From NCBI GenBank assembly GCA_019187225.1, contig JABAQQ010000033.1, positions 1,875-65,874 on the forward strand: a DNA stretch of 64,000 nt, written 5' to 3'. Within the stretch, counting starts at the first letter, position 1. Each line of letters opens with the position of its first letter. The position numbers and the translations under genes are program-made. This stretch comes from Saprospiraceae bacterium (lineage in GTDB: Bacteria > Bacteroidota > Bacteroidia > Chitinophagales > Saprospiraceae). The notes below the pieces were generated by a model, which had not been told where the DNA came from, did no database searches, and worked only from the letters and a program-made list of their open reading frames with translations. Below, one piece after another: positions 1 through 6,925 of the stretch.

Positions 1-12
1 CCATCGAGATCA
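1..12 (+). tRNA. 3' end of a tRNA-like gene (cut by window edge)
   Basis: These bases equal positions 114-125, the end of the T-arm and the 3' acceptor strand of the next tRNA-like gene. This is therefore the tail of a first copy in a tandem array with a period of exactly 113 bp. Confidence 0.6.
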
Positions 13-19
13 CAAAAAT

Positions 20-47
20 GCCCGGGCAGCGACGCTTGGGCTTTTTT
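20..47 (+). terminator. Intrinsic terminator in the tRNA spacer
   Basis: An 8-bp stem, GCCCGGGC against GCTTGGGC with two G-T pairs, has a 6-base loop and is followed by six T. The same hairpin recurs 113 bp downstream. Confidence 0.6.
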
Positions 48-51
48 ATTT

Positions 52-125
52 GACTCGTAGCTCAGTCGGTAGAGCATCCCGATTTTTCATCGGGAGAGTC
101 ATGGGTTCGAGTCCCATCGAGATCA
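52..125 (+). tRNA. tRNA-like gene, copy 2 (Lys-TTT or Glu-TTC reading)
   Basis: The D-arm (GCTC/GAGC), a T-arm with loop TTCGAGT and a 5-base variable loop are clear. Two features are odd. The acceptor stem pairs GACTCG with CGAGATC, leaving a one-base bulge. The anticodon arm is 19 instead of 17 bases, folding either as a 6-bp stem with loop TTTTTCA (anticodon TTT, Lys) or as a 5-bp stem with a 9-base loop holding TTTTCAT (anticodon TTC, Glu). No CCA is encoded. I am sure it is tRNA-derived and unsure of its identity and function. Confidence 0.65.
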
Positions 126-132
126 CAAAAAT

Positions 133-160
133 GCCCGGGCAGCGACGCTTGGGCTTTTTT
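133..160 (+). terminator. Intrinsic terminator between tRNA copies
   Basis: This is the same hairpin plus T-tract as at 20-47. Each repeat unit therefore carries a tRNA-like gene with its own terminator. Confidence 0.6.
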
Positions 161-164
161 ATTT

Positions 165-238
165 GACTCGTAGCTCAGTCGGTAGAGCATCCCGATTTTT
201 CATCGGGAGAGTCATGGGTTCGAGTCCCATCGAGATCA
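165..238 (+). tRNA. tRNA-like gene, copy 3
   Basis: It is base-for-base identical to the copy at 52-125, including the acceptor bulge and the enlarged anticodon arm. The identity of 113-bp units points to recent tandem duplication or gene conversion. Confidence 0.65.
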
Positions 239-250
239 CACTGATTATCA

Positions 251-287
251 ACGACTTGCAAGGGATTCCCTTTGCAGGTCGTTTTTT
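251..287 (+). terminator. Terminator closing the tRNA array
   Basis: A roughly 14-bp stem (ACGACTTGCAAGGG against CCCTTTGCAGGTCGT, one bulge) is followed by a run of six T. Confidence 0.75.
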
Positions 288-300
288 ATTTGCATTTATT

Positions 301-442
301 CCGCCCTGCCTGCTGTTGTCACCAAACAGGCCTACCCGCCGCGACCGGCTAACATGGGCGGTGGCCAATCCGCGCCGCACCAGAAATACGTCAGGGAAGG
401 CCAACTTTCCGCACCATTTGATGACAACACCAGGCAGGGAGC
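301..442. mobile_element. Short deletion derivative of a RAYT/REP element (MITE-like)
   Basis: About 142 bp is bounded by imperfect inverted ends, CCGCCCTGCCTG...TTGTCA and TGACAACACCAGGCAGGG, matching the ends of the elements at 1847 and 3732. The interior (about 350-410) aligns with the 3' end of their transposase gene, including the stop-codon region. It looks like a related element with most of the gene deleted, mobilisable only in trans if at all. Confidence 0.6.
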
Positions 443-484
443 AACCTTGTAAATTAACAAGTTGATTTTATAATTTACAAGGTT
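443..484. promoter_or_regulatory. Perfect 14-bp inverted repeat upstream of the AAA_14 gene
   Basis: AACCTTGTAAATTA at 443-456 and TAATTTACAAGGTT at 471-484 are exact inverted copies with a 14-base spacer. The repeat ends 16 bp before the ATPase start, a suitable place for an operator or an mRNA hairpin. The binding partner is unknown. Confidence 0.45.
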
Positions 485-488
485 AAGT

Positions 489-496
489 TATATTTG
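489..496 (+). promoter_or_regulatory. Bacteroidota -7 element (TATATTTG)
   Basis: It matches TAnnTTTG and lies 4 bp before the ATG at 501, which implies a leaderless or nearly leaderless message if used. No clear -33 element was found at the usual spacing. Confidence 0.4.
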
Positions 497-500
497 TGCC

Positions 501-1673
501 ATGATTTATCGTGCCGCGACCAAACAAATTCTCGACGACCTGGCGTTTTTCCCCGTGGTGGCCATCGTTGGCCCCCGGCAGGCCGGAAAAACCACTTTAG
601 CCAGACAACTCCAGATTCCAGGAAGTAAACCGGTATTATACCTTGACCTGGAATGGGAAGAAGACCGGGCCAAACTGGCCGATGCGGGGACTTACCTGCT
701 TCAGCACGAAGACAAATGCGTTATTATTGATGAAGTACAGATCATGCCGCAACTCTTTGGTATATTGCGCTCCTTAGTGGATAAAAAACGGGAGCCGGCC
801 CGGTTCATATTATTGGGTTCCGCTTCGCCTGAACTGCTTCGCAATTCGGCAGAATCTTTGGCCGGACGCATTTCATACCATGAATTAACACCTTTTTCAC
901 TGCCAGAAATATGGGAGGCCGGGATTCTGCGCCAACACTGGTTTCGGGGCGGGTTTCCCGATGCTTTTCTGGCGCCCGACGACAAACGGGCCATAACCTG
1001 GCTCACCCAATTTTCCACCACGTTTGCCGAACGGGATTTGGCGCAAGTCATTGGAAAAGAAGCCAACCCGGCAAACGTCCTGCGTTTTGTCCGAATGTTG
1101 GGACATGTACACGGGCAAATGCTCAATATTTCCGGGCTAAGCAATTCCCTTAACCTCGCCTCGCAAACGGTTTCACGGTATTTAGACCTGCTCGAAGGCT
1201 CCTTTTTAACCCGCCGTTTGGAACCTTTCTTTGCCAACGTGGGCAAACGCCTGACCAAAACGCCAAAGTTTTATTACCGTGATTCCGGTTTTTATCACGC
1301 TGTTGCGCGCTTGCGCGACCGGGAAGACTTGTACGCTCACCCCGCCGTCGGCGCTTCCTGGGAGGGCTACGTCATAGAGCAGGTTTACAGAATTGCCGGA
1401 AAACAGTGCGAGTATTATTTCTACCGAACTTCGGCAGGTGCCGAAGTGGATTTGCTGTTGCTCACGCCCCGCTCCGAAAAAGTCTGTATCGAGATCAAAT
1501 ACGCCAATGCGCCTCATATATCACGCGGTTTTTACAACAGCCTGGATGACCTGAAGCCAAGGCTCAAATACGTCATCACGCCCGATTCAGAGACATACCG
1601 CCGCTCCGACGGCATCAGCATTGTCAACATCCACGATTTTTTAACCGTCGAATTGCCCGAAATAATAGCCTGA
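501..1673 (+). CDS. ATP-binding protein, AAA_14 with C-terminal DUF4143
   Basis: The 390-residue protein starts with a P-loop ATPase domain: Walker A GPRQAGKT at residues 24-31 and Walker B CVIIDEVQ with D77/E78. The C-terminal half is DUF4143-like and has an E-x-D...EIK pattern (EVDLLLL...CIEIKYA) resembling a PD-(D/E)xK fold. Such proteins are common, often in several copies, in Bacteroidota and archaea, and their cellular role is unsettled; links to mobile DNA or toxin-antitoxin-like behaviour have been suggested. The stop lies 2 bp before the hsdM fragment. A perfect inverted repeat and a TAnnTTTG box sit directly upstream. Family assignment is confident, function is not. Confidence 0.85.
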   Translation: MIYRAATKQILDDLAFFPVVAIVGPRQAGKTTLARQLQIPGSKPVLYLDLEWEEDRAKLADAGTYLLQHEDKCVIIDEVQIMPQLFGILRSLVDKKREPARFILLGSASPELLRNSAESLAGRISYHELTPFSLPEIWEAGILRQHWFRGGFPDAFLAPDDKRAITWLTQFSTTFAERDLAQVIGKEANPANVLRFVRMLGHVHGQMLNISGLSNSLNLASQTVSRYLDLLEGSFLTRRLEPFFANVGKRLTKTPKFYYRDSGFYHAVARLRDREDLYAHPAVGASWEGYVIEQVYRIAGKQCEYYFYRTSAGAEVDLLLLTPRSEKVCIEIKYANAPHISRGFYNSLDDLKPRLKYVITPDSETYRRSDGISIVNIHDFLTVELPEIIA

Positions 1674-1675
1674 GC

Positions 1676-1822
1676 ATGAACCAATCCCAACTCGAACGCT
1701 ACCTCTGGGGCGCCGCCACCTACCTGCGCGGCCACATAGATGCCGGCGACTACAAGCAGTATATCTTCCCGCTGCTGTTCTTCAAACGCCTCAGCGACGT
1801 GTGGGGGAGGTCAAAAGACTAA
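1676..1822 (+). pseudogene. hsdM: Truncated HsdM N-terminus (type I restriction-modification methylase)
   Basis: This 48-codon frame begins 2 bp after the ATPase stop. It encodes the family N-terminus, including LWGAA, LRGHIDAGDYK and FPLLFFKRLSDVW, which matches the start of the N6-adenine methylase subunit of type I systems. Homology stops after codon 43-44, a few foreign codons follow and then TAA. A RAYT element begins 25 bp later. Neither the rest of hsdM nor hsdS or hsdR is visible nearby. It is a dead remnant of a lost system. Confidence 0.75.
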
Positions 1823-1846
1823 CTTATACCTCACACCGCCAAGTTT

Positions 1847-2547
1847 CCGGCCTACCTGGTGTTGTCACCAAGCAGACGTACCCCGAGCGGCCAGGCTTAG
1901 ACGGGCGGCGGCCAGTCCTCGCCATACCAAAAATGTGTCAAGAACGACCAACGCATATCGGCAGAGTGATAAAAGGCGGCAGAAGACCAGGCATAATTCT
2001 CCGGCATGGCGGCCAACTGCCATTTGGGCTGGACGGGATTGCGATGGATGTAGTCTATCTTTTGTAACACTACCTCATCGGTGAACAGCGCACGGACAAA
2101 GGGCGTTCTTTGAAAAATTGGTAGTTCCGGTCATTTCGTTCGACTTTGAAATGCTCCAACACTTTCGGATGATGGTCGGGCAGGTCGAACCTGATTTGTT
2201 GGGCGACAAATTTCATCAGGCGCAGTTGGATGCGCGAAAGTGTCTGATTCCCAATCAATTGCCAGACTAAATGAAAATGATTGGGCATGATAACAAAAGC
2301 GTAAACATTTACCGACTTTTCCCGCACCAGGTATGCCAGCGATTCGGCGATGATGCGTTTATATTTGTCCAGACGGAGCAAGTGTTTCCAGTCCCTCACT
2401 GTGGCGGGAGTGAAGTACAAGTCGGTGTATCGCTGCTGCAGATTGCCGGGGTATATGAGGATGGATAAATTTCTTGTGGACAAAGATAAATGGTAAGGCA
2501 AAGTCGGTGGGTACGTGTCTGCTTGGTGACAACACCAAGCAGGGCGG
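1847..2547. mobile_element. RAYT/REP element, copy 1 (degenerate)
   Basis: About 700 bp is flanked by inverted copies of a CTGCTTGGTG-TTGT-CACCAAGCAG hairpin. The right end (to 2547) is intact; the left end has substitutions. It is over 90% identical by eye to the element at 3732-4433. It lies between the hsdM fragment and an integrase tail, so insertion here coincided with loss of flanking genes. Confidence 0.75.
1897..2483 (-). pseudogene. RAYT transposase, frameshifted copy
   Basis: This is the same gene as at 3782-4369, but a net one-base deletion near 2088-2102 (587 instead of 588 bp to the equivalent stop) shifts the frame after FKERPLSV and removes the YIHLNP catalytic-tyrosine motif. 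The HUH motif (NHFH) upstream is preserved. The 3' sequence downstream of the lesion is still recognisable in another frame, so inactivation is recent. Confidence 0.8.
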
Positions 2548-2676
2548 AATGAGTTGTTGGGTATGTGGTTCAAGACCTATAATTTTGACAGACCGCATTC
2601 TTCCCTCAATTACCTAACCCCACATACCTACGAATCCCAAAACCAGAATCTCTACTATAAAGTGGTAGCGGCTTAA
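2548..2676 (+). pseudogene. C-terminal remnant of an IS3-type integrase/transposase
   Basis: One frame reads ...WFKTYNFDRPHSSLNYLTP...YKVVAA and ends with TAA at 2674-2676. YNFDRPHSSLNYLTP is the typical end of rve-type IS3-family transposases (YNxxRPHSSLGYLTP). The rest of the gene is missing; the RAYT element directly precedes it. Confidence 0.65.
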
Positions 2677-2787
2677 GGGAGGCAGGACATCTATTCCGGC
2701 GCTTTTACCCGGTAGTTATATTTTTTACCTCCGGACGGAAGATCATTCTTTTTCGCAGATTCTGATCAGGCGCCCCTGAGCATAAGG

Positions 2788-3402
2788 TTATTGCTTCTTT
2801 CCCCTGAAATAACAGGTCTGATTCGAGTACAGTGTGCCCCATTGTTGCATCCTAAACATACTGTCGGCTTTAAAACTTAAAGCGTAAAAGCGGTAACTGC
2901 CGAAGTAGGGATGCGGAAAACTGCCGCTGGAGTCAACCAGCACTTCGTCGTCGCCTACGTGCAAATAATTCGCCTGTTTGCCATAGTCCACTGTTATGGT
3001 CATGTCCTGGTCCGGGATCGTCTGTGTAAAATTCTGGGCGGTGCAATCGCGGTAGCCCTTGTAATTGCCGACGAATGCGGCGCGGAAATCCGCCGTGATG
3101 TTCACCTCGAAGCTGCAGGATTCCTTGTTGCCGCAATCGTCGTCGGCCTCGTACCGGAGGGTGTTGACGCCGGCTTTCAGTTCCGTATCGGCCCGAAGTA
3201 CGGCCGCGACCCCGCCGTCTTCGCAGGTAGTGGACACTGTCGCTTGTGGCAGCATGAGGGAGGCAGCGGAGACCGGTACGGCCGGTACGGTGATCGCCAG
3301 GTCGGCCGGACAGGAGAGGAATATGTCCCCCTTGGTTTTACACGAATAAAAACAAAGAATGGCGGCAAACAAGGCAGCGGAAGGGAAAAGGATGTTTTTC
3401 AT
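2788..3402 (-). CDS. Putative lipoprotein with HYR-like domain
   Basis: The 204-residue product starts with a lipoprotein signal (MKNILFPS...CFYSCKT, acylated Cys about residue 20). This start is chosen because the upstream in-frame ATG would bury the signal. Residues about 25-105 resemble a hyalin (HYR) domain: CPADLAITVP, LMLPQATV, DGG and a paired-cysteine stretch DDCGNKESCSFEVNI. The C-terminal 95 residues are beta-rich and unrecognised. An outer-membrane surface lipoprotein is likely. It stands alone between remnants of mobile elements. Confidence 0.7.
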   Translation of the reverse strand: MKNILFPSAALFAAILCFYSCKTKGDIFLSCPADLAITVPAVPVSAASLMLPQATVSTTCEDGGVAAVLRADTELKAGVNTLRYEADDDCGNKESCSFEVNITADFRAAFVGNYKGYRDCTAQNFTQTIPDQDMTITVDYGKQANYLHVGDDEVLVDSSGSFPHPYFGSYRFYALSFKADSMFRMQQWGTLYSNQTCYFRGKKQ

Positions 3403-3497
3403 GGTATATATTTTTGATTCAAAAATAACAGACCCGGGTGGCAATAGCATGTCAGAAACAGGGATTTGTCTGGAATTTTCTAAAAAAAATACCCATT

Positions 3498-3596
3498 TCA
3501 ATCAGGCCCTAATTGGCAAGGCCTGAATGTTGTTCCTGTAGGATCTTTGAAGCCGTCCCATTCTGCCACCACCAGCTGGGAGCCGCTAAAGTTTTT
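3498..3596 (-). pseudogene. Possible C-terminal protein remnant
   Basis: An open frame with no start codon ends in TGA at 3498-3500 and encodes a peptide containing FSGSQLVVAEWDGFKDPTG. It reads like the end of a secreted protein and is cut at its 5' side by an inverted repeat. I do not recognise a family; chance coding is possible. Confidence 0.25.
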
Positions 3597-3690
3597 AAAT
3601 GGTGTATTTCAAATTCTCGTTCAAGTTATCTGATCGATAATATGAAATACACCATTTTGCCGTTGTTGGCGTCCTCGCCAACAACGGCAA
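3597..3690. repeat. Two adjoining perfect inverted repeats
   Basis: A 15-bp pair, AAATGGTGTATTTCA (3597-3611) and TGAAATACACCATTT (3643-3657), abuts a tight hairpin with a perfect 15-bp stem TTGCCGTTGTTGGCG and loop TCCT (3657-3690). Neither has a clear T-tract on the plus strand. They could be a mobile-element end or a terminator relic. Confidence 0.6.
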
Positions 3691-3731
3691 AAAAGACAGC
3701 GACCCGCTGACCTACAACTACGCCACTCATT

Positions 3732-4433
3732 CCGCCCTGCTTGGTGTTGTCACCAAGCAGACGTACCCCGAGCGGCCAGGCTTACAGGGGCGGCGGCCAG
3801 TCCTCGCCATACCAAAAATGTGTCAAGAACGACCAACGCATATCGGCAGAGTGATAAAAGGCGGCAGAAGACCAGGCATAATCCTCCGGCTTGGCGGCCA
3901 ACTGCCATTTGGGCTGGACGGGATTGAGATGGATGTAGTCTATCTTTTGTAATACTACCTCGTCGGTGAACAGTGGAACCGACAATGGGCGTTCTTTGAA
4001 AAATTGGTAGTTCCGGTCATTTCGTTCGACTTTGAAATGCTCCAACACTTTCGGGTGGTGGTCGGGCAGGTCGAACCTGATTTGTTGGGCGACAAATTTC
4101 ATCAGGCGCAGTTGGATGCGCGAAAGTGTCTGATTCCCAATCAATTGCCAGACTAAATGAAAATGATTGGGCATGATAACAAAAGCGTAAACATTTACCG
4201 ACTTTTCCCGCACCAGGTATGCCAGCGATTCGGCGATGATGCGTTTATATTTGTCCAGGCGGAGCAAGTGTTTCCAGTCCCTCACCGTGGCGGGAGTGAA
4301 GTACAAGTCGGTGTACCGCTGCTGCAGATTGCCGGGGTATATGAGGATGGATAAATTTCTTGTGGACAAAGATAAATGGTAAGGCAAAGTCGGTGGGTAC
4401 GTGTCTGCTTGGTGACAACACCAAGCAGGGCGG
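3732..4433. mobile_element. RAYT/REP element, copy 2 (complete)
   Basis: About 702 bp carries 31-bp perfect terminal inverted repeats (starting CCGCCCTGCTTGGTG), each itself a hairpin with a 10-bp stem and a TTGT/ACAA loop. One intact transposase gene fills the element. The structure fits REP-associated tyrosine transposases flanked by REP hairpins. Confidence 0.8.
3782..4369 (-). CDS. REP-associated tyrosine transposase (RAYT, Y1_Tnp/IS200-like)
   Basis: The 195-residue single-strand transposase has the HUH metal site NHFH (H69, H71) in VIMPNHFHLVW and the catalytic tyrosine Y145 in DYIHLNPVQP, both diagnostic. A TTG start at 4369 (STRNLSIL...) is chosen because no ATG lies between the terminal repeat and the HUH motif, and an upstream ATG would translate the REP hairpin itself. 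RAYTs are thought to nick and move REP sequences. The gene is intact, so it could act in trans on the derivative at 301-442 and on copy 1. Confidence 0.8.
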   Translation of the reverse strand: MSTRNLSILIYPGNLQQRYTDLYFTPATVRDWKHLLRLDKYKRIIAESLAYLVREKSVNVYAFVIMPNHFHLVWQLIGNQTLSRIQLRLMKFVAQQIRFDLPDHHPKVLEHFKVERNDRNYQFFKERPLSVPLFTDEVVLQKIDYIHLNPVQPKWQLAAKPEDYAWSSAAFYHSADMRWSFLTHFWYGEDWPPPL

Positions 4434-4530
4434 AAACGGCTCCGGGTGTCCGCATTTTTGCCTGTGAGGGCAAAGATGGGCATTATGGATTGCTGAAAGT
4501 TGAGTGGTAAGTTATCTGCTCGCCCCAGGA

Positions 4531-4581
4531 TATTTTCCGCCCTGTCCAGCGTCTTCATCACACCGGGCAGGGTGGAAAAAT
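4531..4581. repeat. Imperfect hairpin downstream of dps
   Basis: TATTTTCCGCCCTG and CAGGGTGGAAAAAT form an imperfect inverted repeat with a 23-base loop, ending 8 bp from the dps stop. On the minus strand it may end dps transcription; the CCGCCCTG core also resembles the RAYT element tips. Confidence 0.35.
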
Positions 4582-4588
4582 TACCTGC

Positions 4589-5068
4589 TCACTTTCTATT
4601 CAAAAACGCCGAATACATCCACACCATTTTTTCCTGCGCCCGGATGTAATCGCTCATCAGGGCGTTGGTGCCCTCATCGCCGGCGTCGGCTGCGAGCGTC
4701 AGCAATTCCCGCTGCAGCGAAATAATCGTCTTAAAAGAGTCCAGGATGTCTTCCACGGCCTTCAAGCCGTCGGACACTTCGGTGCTTTCTTTGATCTTCG
4801 ACATGGTTTTGTAGTCGGAATAGCGGTGCTTCGGCGCATATCCGAGCGTAAGGATCCGCTCTGCTACCTCGTCAATTTTCAGGAGCAGGTCGTTGTACAA
4901 TTCTTCGAATTTCAGGTGGAGTTCGAAGAATTTTTCGCCTTTGATGTTCCAATGATAGCCGCGTGTGTTCTGATAAAAAATGGCGTAGTTCGCCAGCAGC
5001 CCGTTCAGGCTTTCACCCAATTTTTTGGATTTTTTGGCATCTAAGCCGATAGCATTCGTATTTTTCAT
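4589..5068 (-). CDS. dps: Dps-family ferritin-like DNA protection protein
   Basis: The 159-residue protein contains the Dps ferroxidase set at exact family spacing: H39, H51, D66 and E70 (12, 15 and 4 residues apart), in GYHWNIKG...FELHLKFEELY...KIDEVAERI. Dps dodecamers oxidise and store iron and shield DNA from peroxide. The start at 5068 follows a TAnnTTTG box and gives the usual length; a longer upstream frame would run through the promoter. It is transcribed divergently from the porin gene, sharing a 268-bp region with a CRP/FNR-like palindrome. Confidence 0.92.
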   Translation of the reverse strand: MKNTNAIGLDAKKSKKLGESLNGLLANYAIFYQNTRGYHWNIKGEKFFELHLKFEELYNDLLLKIDEVAERILTLGYAPKHRYSDYKTMSKIKESTEVSDGLKAVEDILDSFKTIISLQRELLTLAADAGDEGTNALMSDYIRAQEKMVWMYSAFLNRK

Positions 5069-5093
5069 AATTGCAATTTTTGATTTTATTGTG

Positions 5094-5101
5094 CAAATAT
5101 A
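5094..5101 (-). promoter_or_regulatory. Bacteroidota -7 element for dps (TATATTTG)
   Basis: The minus strand reads TATATTTG 25 bp upstream of the dps start, a perfect TAnnTTTG. No convincing -33 element is visible, which suits activator-dependent expression. Confidence 0.55.
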
Positions 5102-5252
5102 CGGAAGAGGCAAGGTTGTGAATTGCGACAATTGTTACGCAGGGTGCTGATTTTAAACCGGTCGGAAAAAACGGGCGAAGTGGAATATCCCATTTTGTAA
5201 ACCTGATCCGCTGCCGGTTTCCGGATTTTTTATTCAAAAGAGAAAATAGACC

Positions 5253-5268
5253 TGTGATAAATGTCACA
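5253..5268. promoter_or_regulatory. CRP/FNR-family operator-like palindrome
   Basis: TGTGA-TAAATG-TCACA is a perfect match to the CRP-type half sites TGTGA-N6-TCACA. It lies between divergent dps and the porin gene, 69 bp upstream of the porin start. The local regulator is unknown. Confidence 0.55.
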
Positions 5269-5336
5269 AAACACGTGCGACGACGCGTCCGACCTTTGCT
5301 GCGGTATTGGAAAAAGAGAACGACCCAACCGCAAAC

Positions 5337-6749
5337 ATGAAACGTACGATAGTACTCTTGCTGGCAGGTGCATTGCTGGCAGGCGTTTTAAATGCACAAG
5401 TAACACAACCTCCCATGCCGGGTTACGAACCCGCTCAACCCGGTAAAGCCGCCAACCTTCTCGAAGCCTTCCGGAACGGTCATTTTCACGGTCATTTCCG
5501 CACCTATCTGATGGCAACCGATAATGCCCGTCAGTTGCCCGACTACTATGCCTGGGCGGGCGGCGGTGGACTGCATTTCAACTCGGCGCCCTGGCACGGC
5601 TTCAGTTTCGGGATCGGCGGCGTCTTCAATTTCAATCTCGCTTCTTCCGACCTGGGCGCAAAGGATTCCCTCACCGGATCGGTAAACCGCTATGAGATCG
5701 GTTTGTTCGACGTGGAAGACCCCTACAACCGCAACGACCTCGACCGGATGGAAGAATTCTGGCTGCGTTACCAATGGAAGAAGTCGCGCCTCACGGTGGG
5801 GCAGCAATCGCTGCAAACGCCGTTCGTCAATTACCAGGACGGGCGGATGCGGCCTACCGCCGAGGCAGGCGCCTGGGCGGAGTTCAACGAACTGAAAAAC
5901 ACCAAAATTGAAGGAGGCTGGCTCTGGAAGATCTCCCCGCGCAGCACCGTCAAATGGTACGGCATCGGCGAGTCCATCGGTTTGTATCCCAAGGGTCTGA
6001 ACCCCGACGGCACGGGCAGCGGTTATCCGGAAAACCTGGAAAGCGCGGGTATCGGGCTACTGGGTATCACGCGGCGAATCGGTGGCAACACCAAAATTCA
6101 GGTCTGGAATCAGTACGTGGAAAACATTTTCAATACGGCATTCGCCCAGGCTGATTACGTGCATCCGCTTCAAAACGGCCACAAATTGCTGTTCGGGCTT
6201 CAATTTGCCCACCAGAACGCCCTCAAGGATGGGGGCAACGAGGATACATCCAAAACCTATTTTCAGAAAGGCGGGCAGTCCAACGCATTCAGCGCGCAAA
6301 CCGGCTGGCAACAGGGCGGCTGGCAGGCGTTGGCGGCTTATACGCGCGTCACTGCCGACGGGCGTTTTCTGTCGCCCCGCGAATGGGGGCGCGAACCCTT
6401 TTACACCTTCATGCCCCGCGAGCGGGTGGAGGGCAGCGGCGATTCGCATTCCGTCACCGGCCGCCTGAGCTGGCAAAACGAAAACAAAAAACTGCGCTTT
6501 GAAGCAGCTTACGGACATTTTTACCTGCCCGACGTAAAAAACACCGTACTCAGCAAGTACGCTTTTCCGTCCTTTCGGCAGTTCAATCTCGACGCGCGAT
6601 ACACCTTCGGCGGCATGTTCGAGGGCTTGCGGGCGCAGTTTCTCTATGTCTGGAAAGGCCGCATCGGCGAGGTATACGGCAATGACAAGTTTGTCGTCAA
6701 CAAAGTAGACATGTCGCTTTTCAACGTGGTGCTCAACTACACCTATTGA
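5337..6749 (+). CDS. OprD-like outer-membrane porin
   Basis: The 470-residue protein begins with a signal peptide (MKRTIVLLLAGALLAGVLNAQ) and continues as alternating beta-strands ending in the aromatic-tipped NVVLNYTY. Recognisable blocks (HGHFRTYLMAT, LTVGQQSLQTPFVN, GGWLWKISP, DARYTFGGMFEGL) resemble the OprD family of substrate-specific channels. The substrate cannot be read. The start at 5337 is the one that gives a proper signal peptide. An upstream palindrome suggests CRP/FNR control, perhaps coordinated with dps. Confidence 0.75.
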   Translation: MKRTIVLLLAGALLAGVLNAQVTQPPMPGYEPAQPGKAANLLEAFRNGHFHGHFRTYLMATDNARQLPDYYAWAGGGGLHFNSAPWHGFSFGIGGVFNFNLASSDLGAKDSLTGSVNRYEIGLFDVEDPYNRNDLDRMEEFWLRYQWKKSRLTVGQQSLQTPFVNYQDGRMRPTAEAGAWAEFNELKNTKIEGGWLWKISPRSTVKWYGIGESIGLYPKGLNPDGTGSGYPENLESAGIGLLGITRRIGGNTKIQVWNQYVENIFNTAFAQADYVHPLQNGHKLLFGLQFAHQNALKDGGNEDTSKTYFQKGGQSNAFSAQTGWQQGGWQALAAYTRVTADGRFLSPREWGREPFYTFMPRERVEGSGDSHSVTGRLSWQNENKKLRFEAAYGHFYLPDVKNTVLSKYAFPSFRQFNLDARYTFGGMFEGLRAQFLYVWKGRIGEVYGNDKFVVNKVDMSLFNVVLNYTY

Positions 6750-6750
6750 G

Positions 6751-6889
6751 TATTGGGATATTGGGATATTGGGATATTGGGATATTGGGATATTGGGATA
6801 TTGGGATATTGGGATATTGCTTTTGACAACCGTACAGATTAAGTGTGGTATCACAATATCTCAATATCCCAATATCCCAATATCATTTA
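6751..6889. repeat. Octamer tandem repeat with inverted partner
   Basis: From 6751 to about 6820 the unit TTGGGATA repeats about 8-9 times directly after the porin stop. At 6852-6889 the complement (CAATATCCC) repeats 3-4 times, so transcripts could fold into a long hairpin. It separates the porin from the PNP gene and may end porin transcription. Confidence 0.8.
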
Positions 6890-6894
6890 TATCC

Positions 6895-6902
6895 TACATT
6901 TG
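6895..6902 (+). promoter_or_regulatory. Bacteroidota -7 element (TACATTTG)
   Basis: A perfect TAnnTTTG lies 23 bp upstream of the PNP start at 6926. Confidence 0.5.
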
Positions 6903-6925
6903 CCTGCTCAAACAACACATTCTGC

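Noticed and set aside
163-465. 100-codon frame across the last tRNA-like gene
   Set aside because: It translates tRNA, a terminator and the RAYT-derived remnant. Both strands give typical spurious tRNA-shadow peptides.
501-1673. AAA_14 protein as the effector of an intact defence operon
   Set aside because: The only neighbour is a 48-codon hsdM stub. AAA_14/DUF4143 genes are abundant as singletons, so no system can be claimed here.
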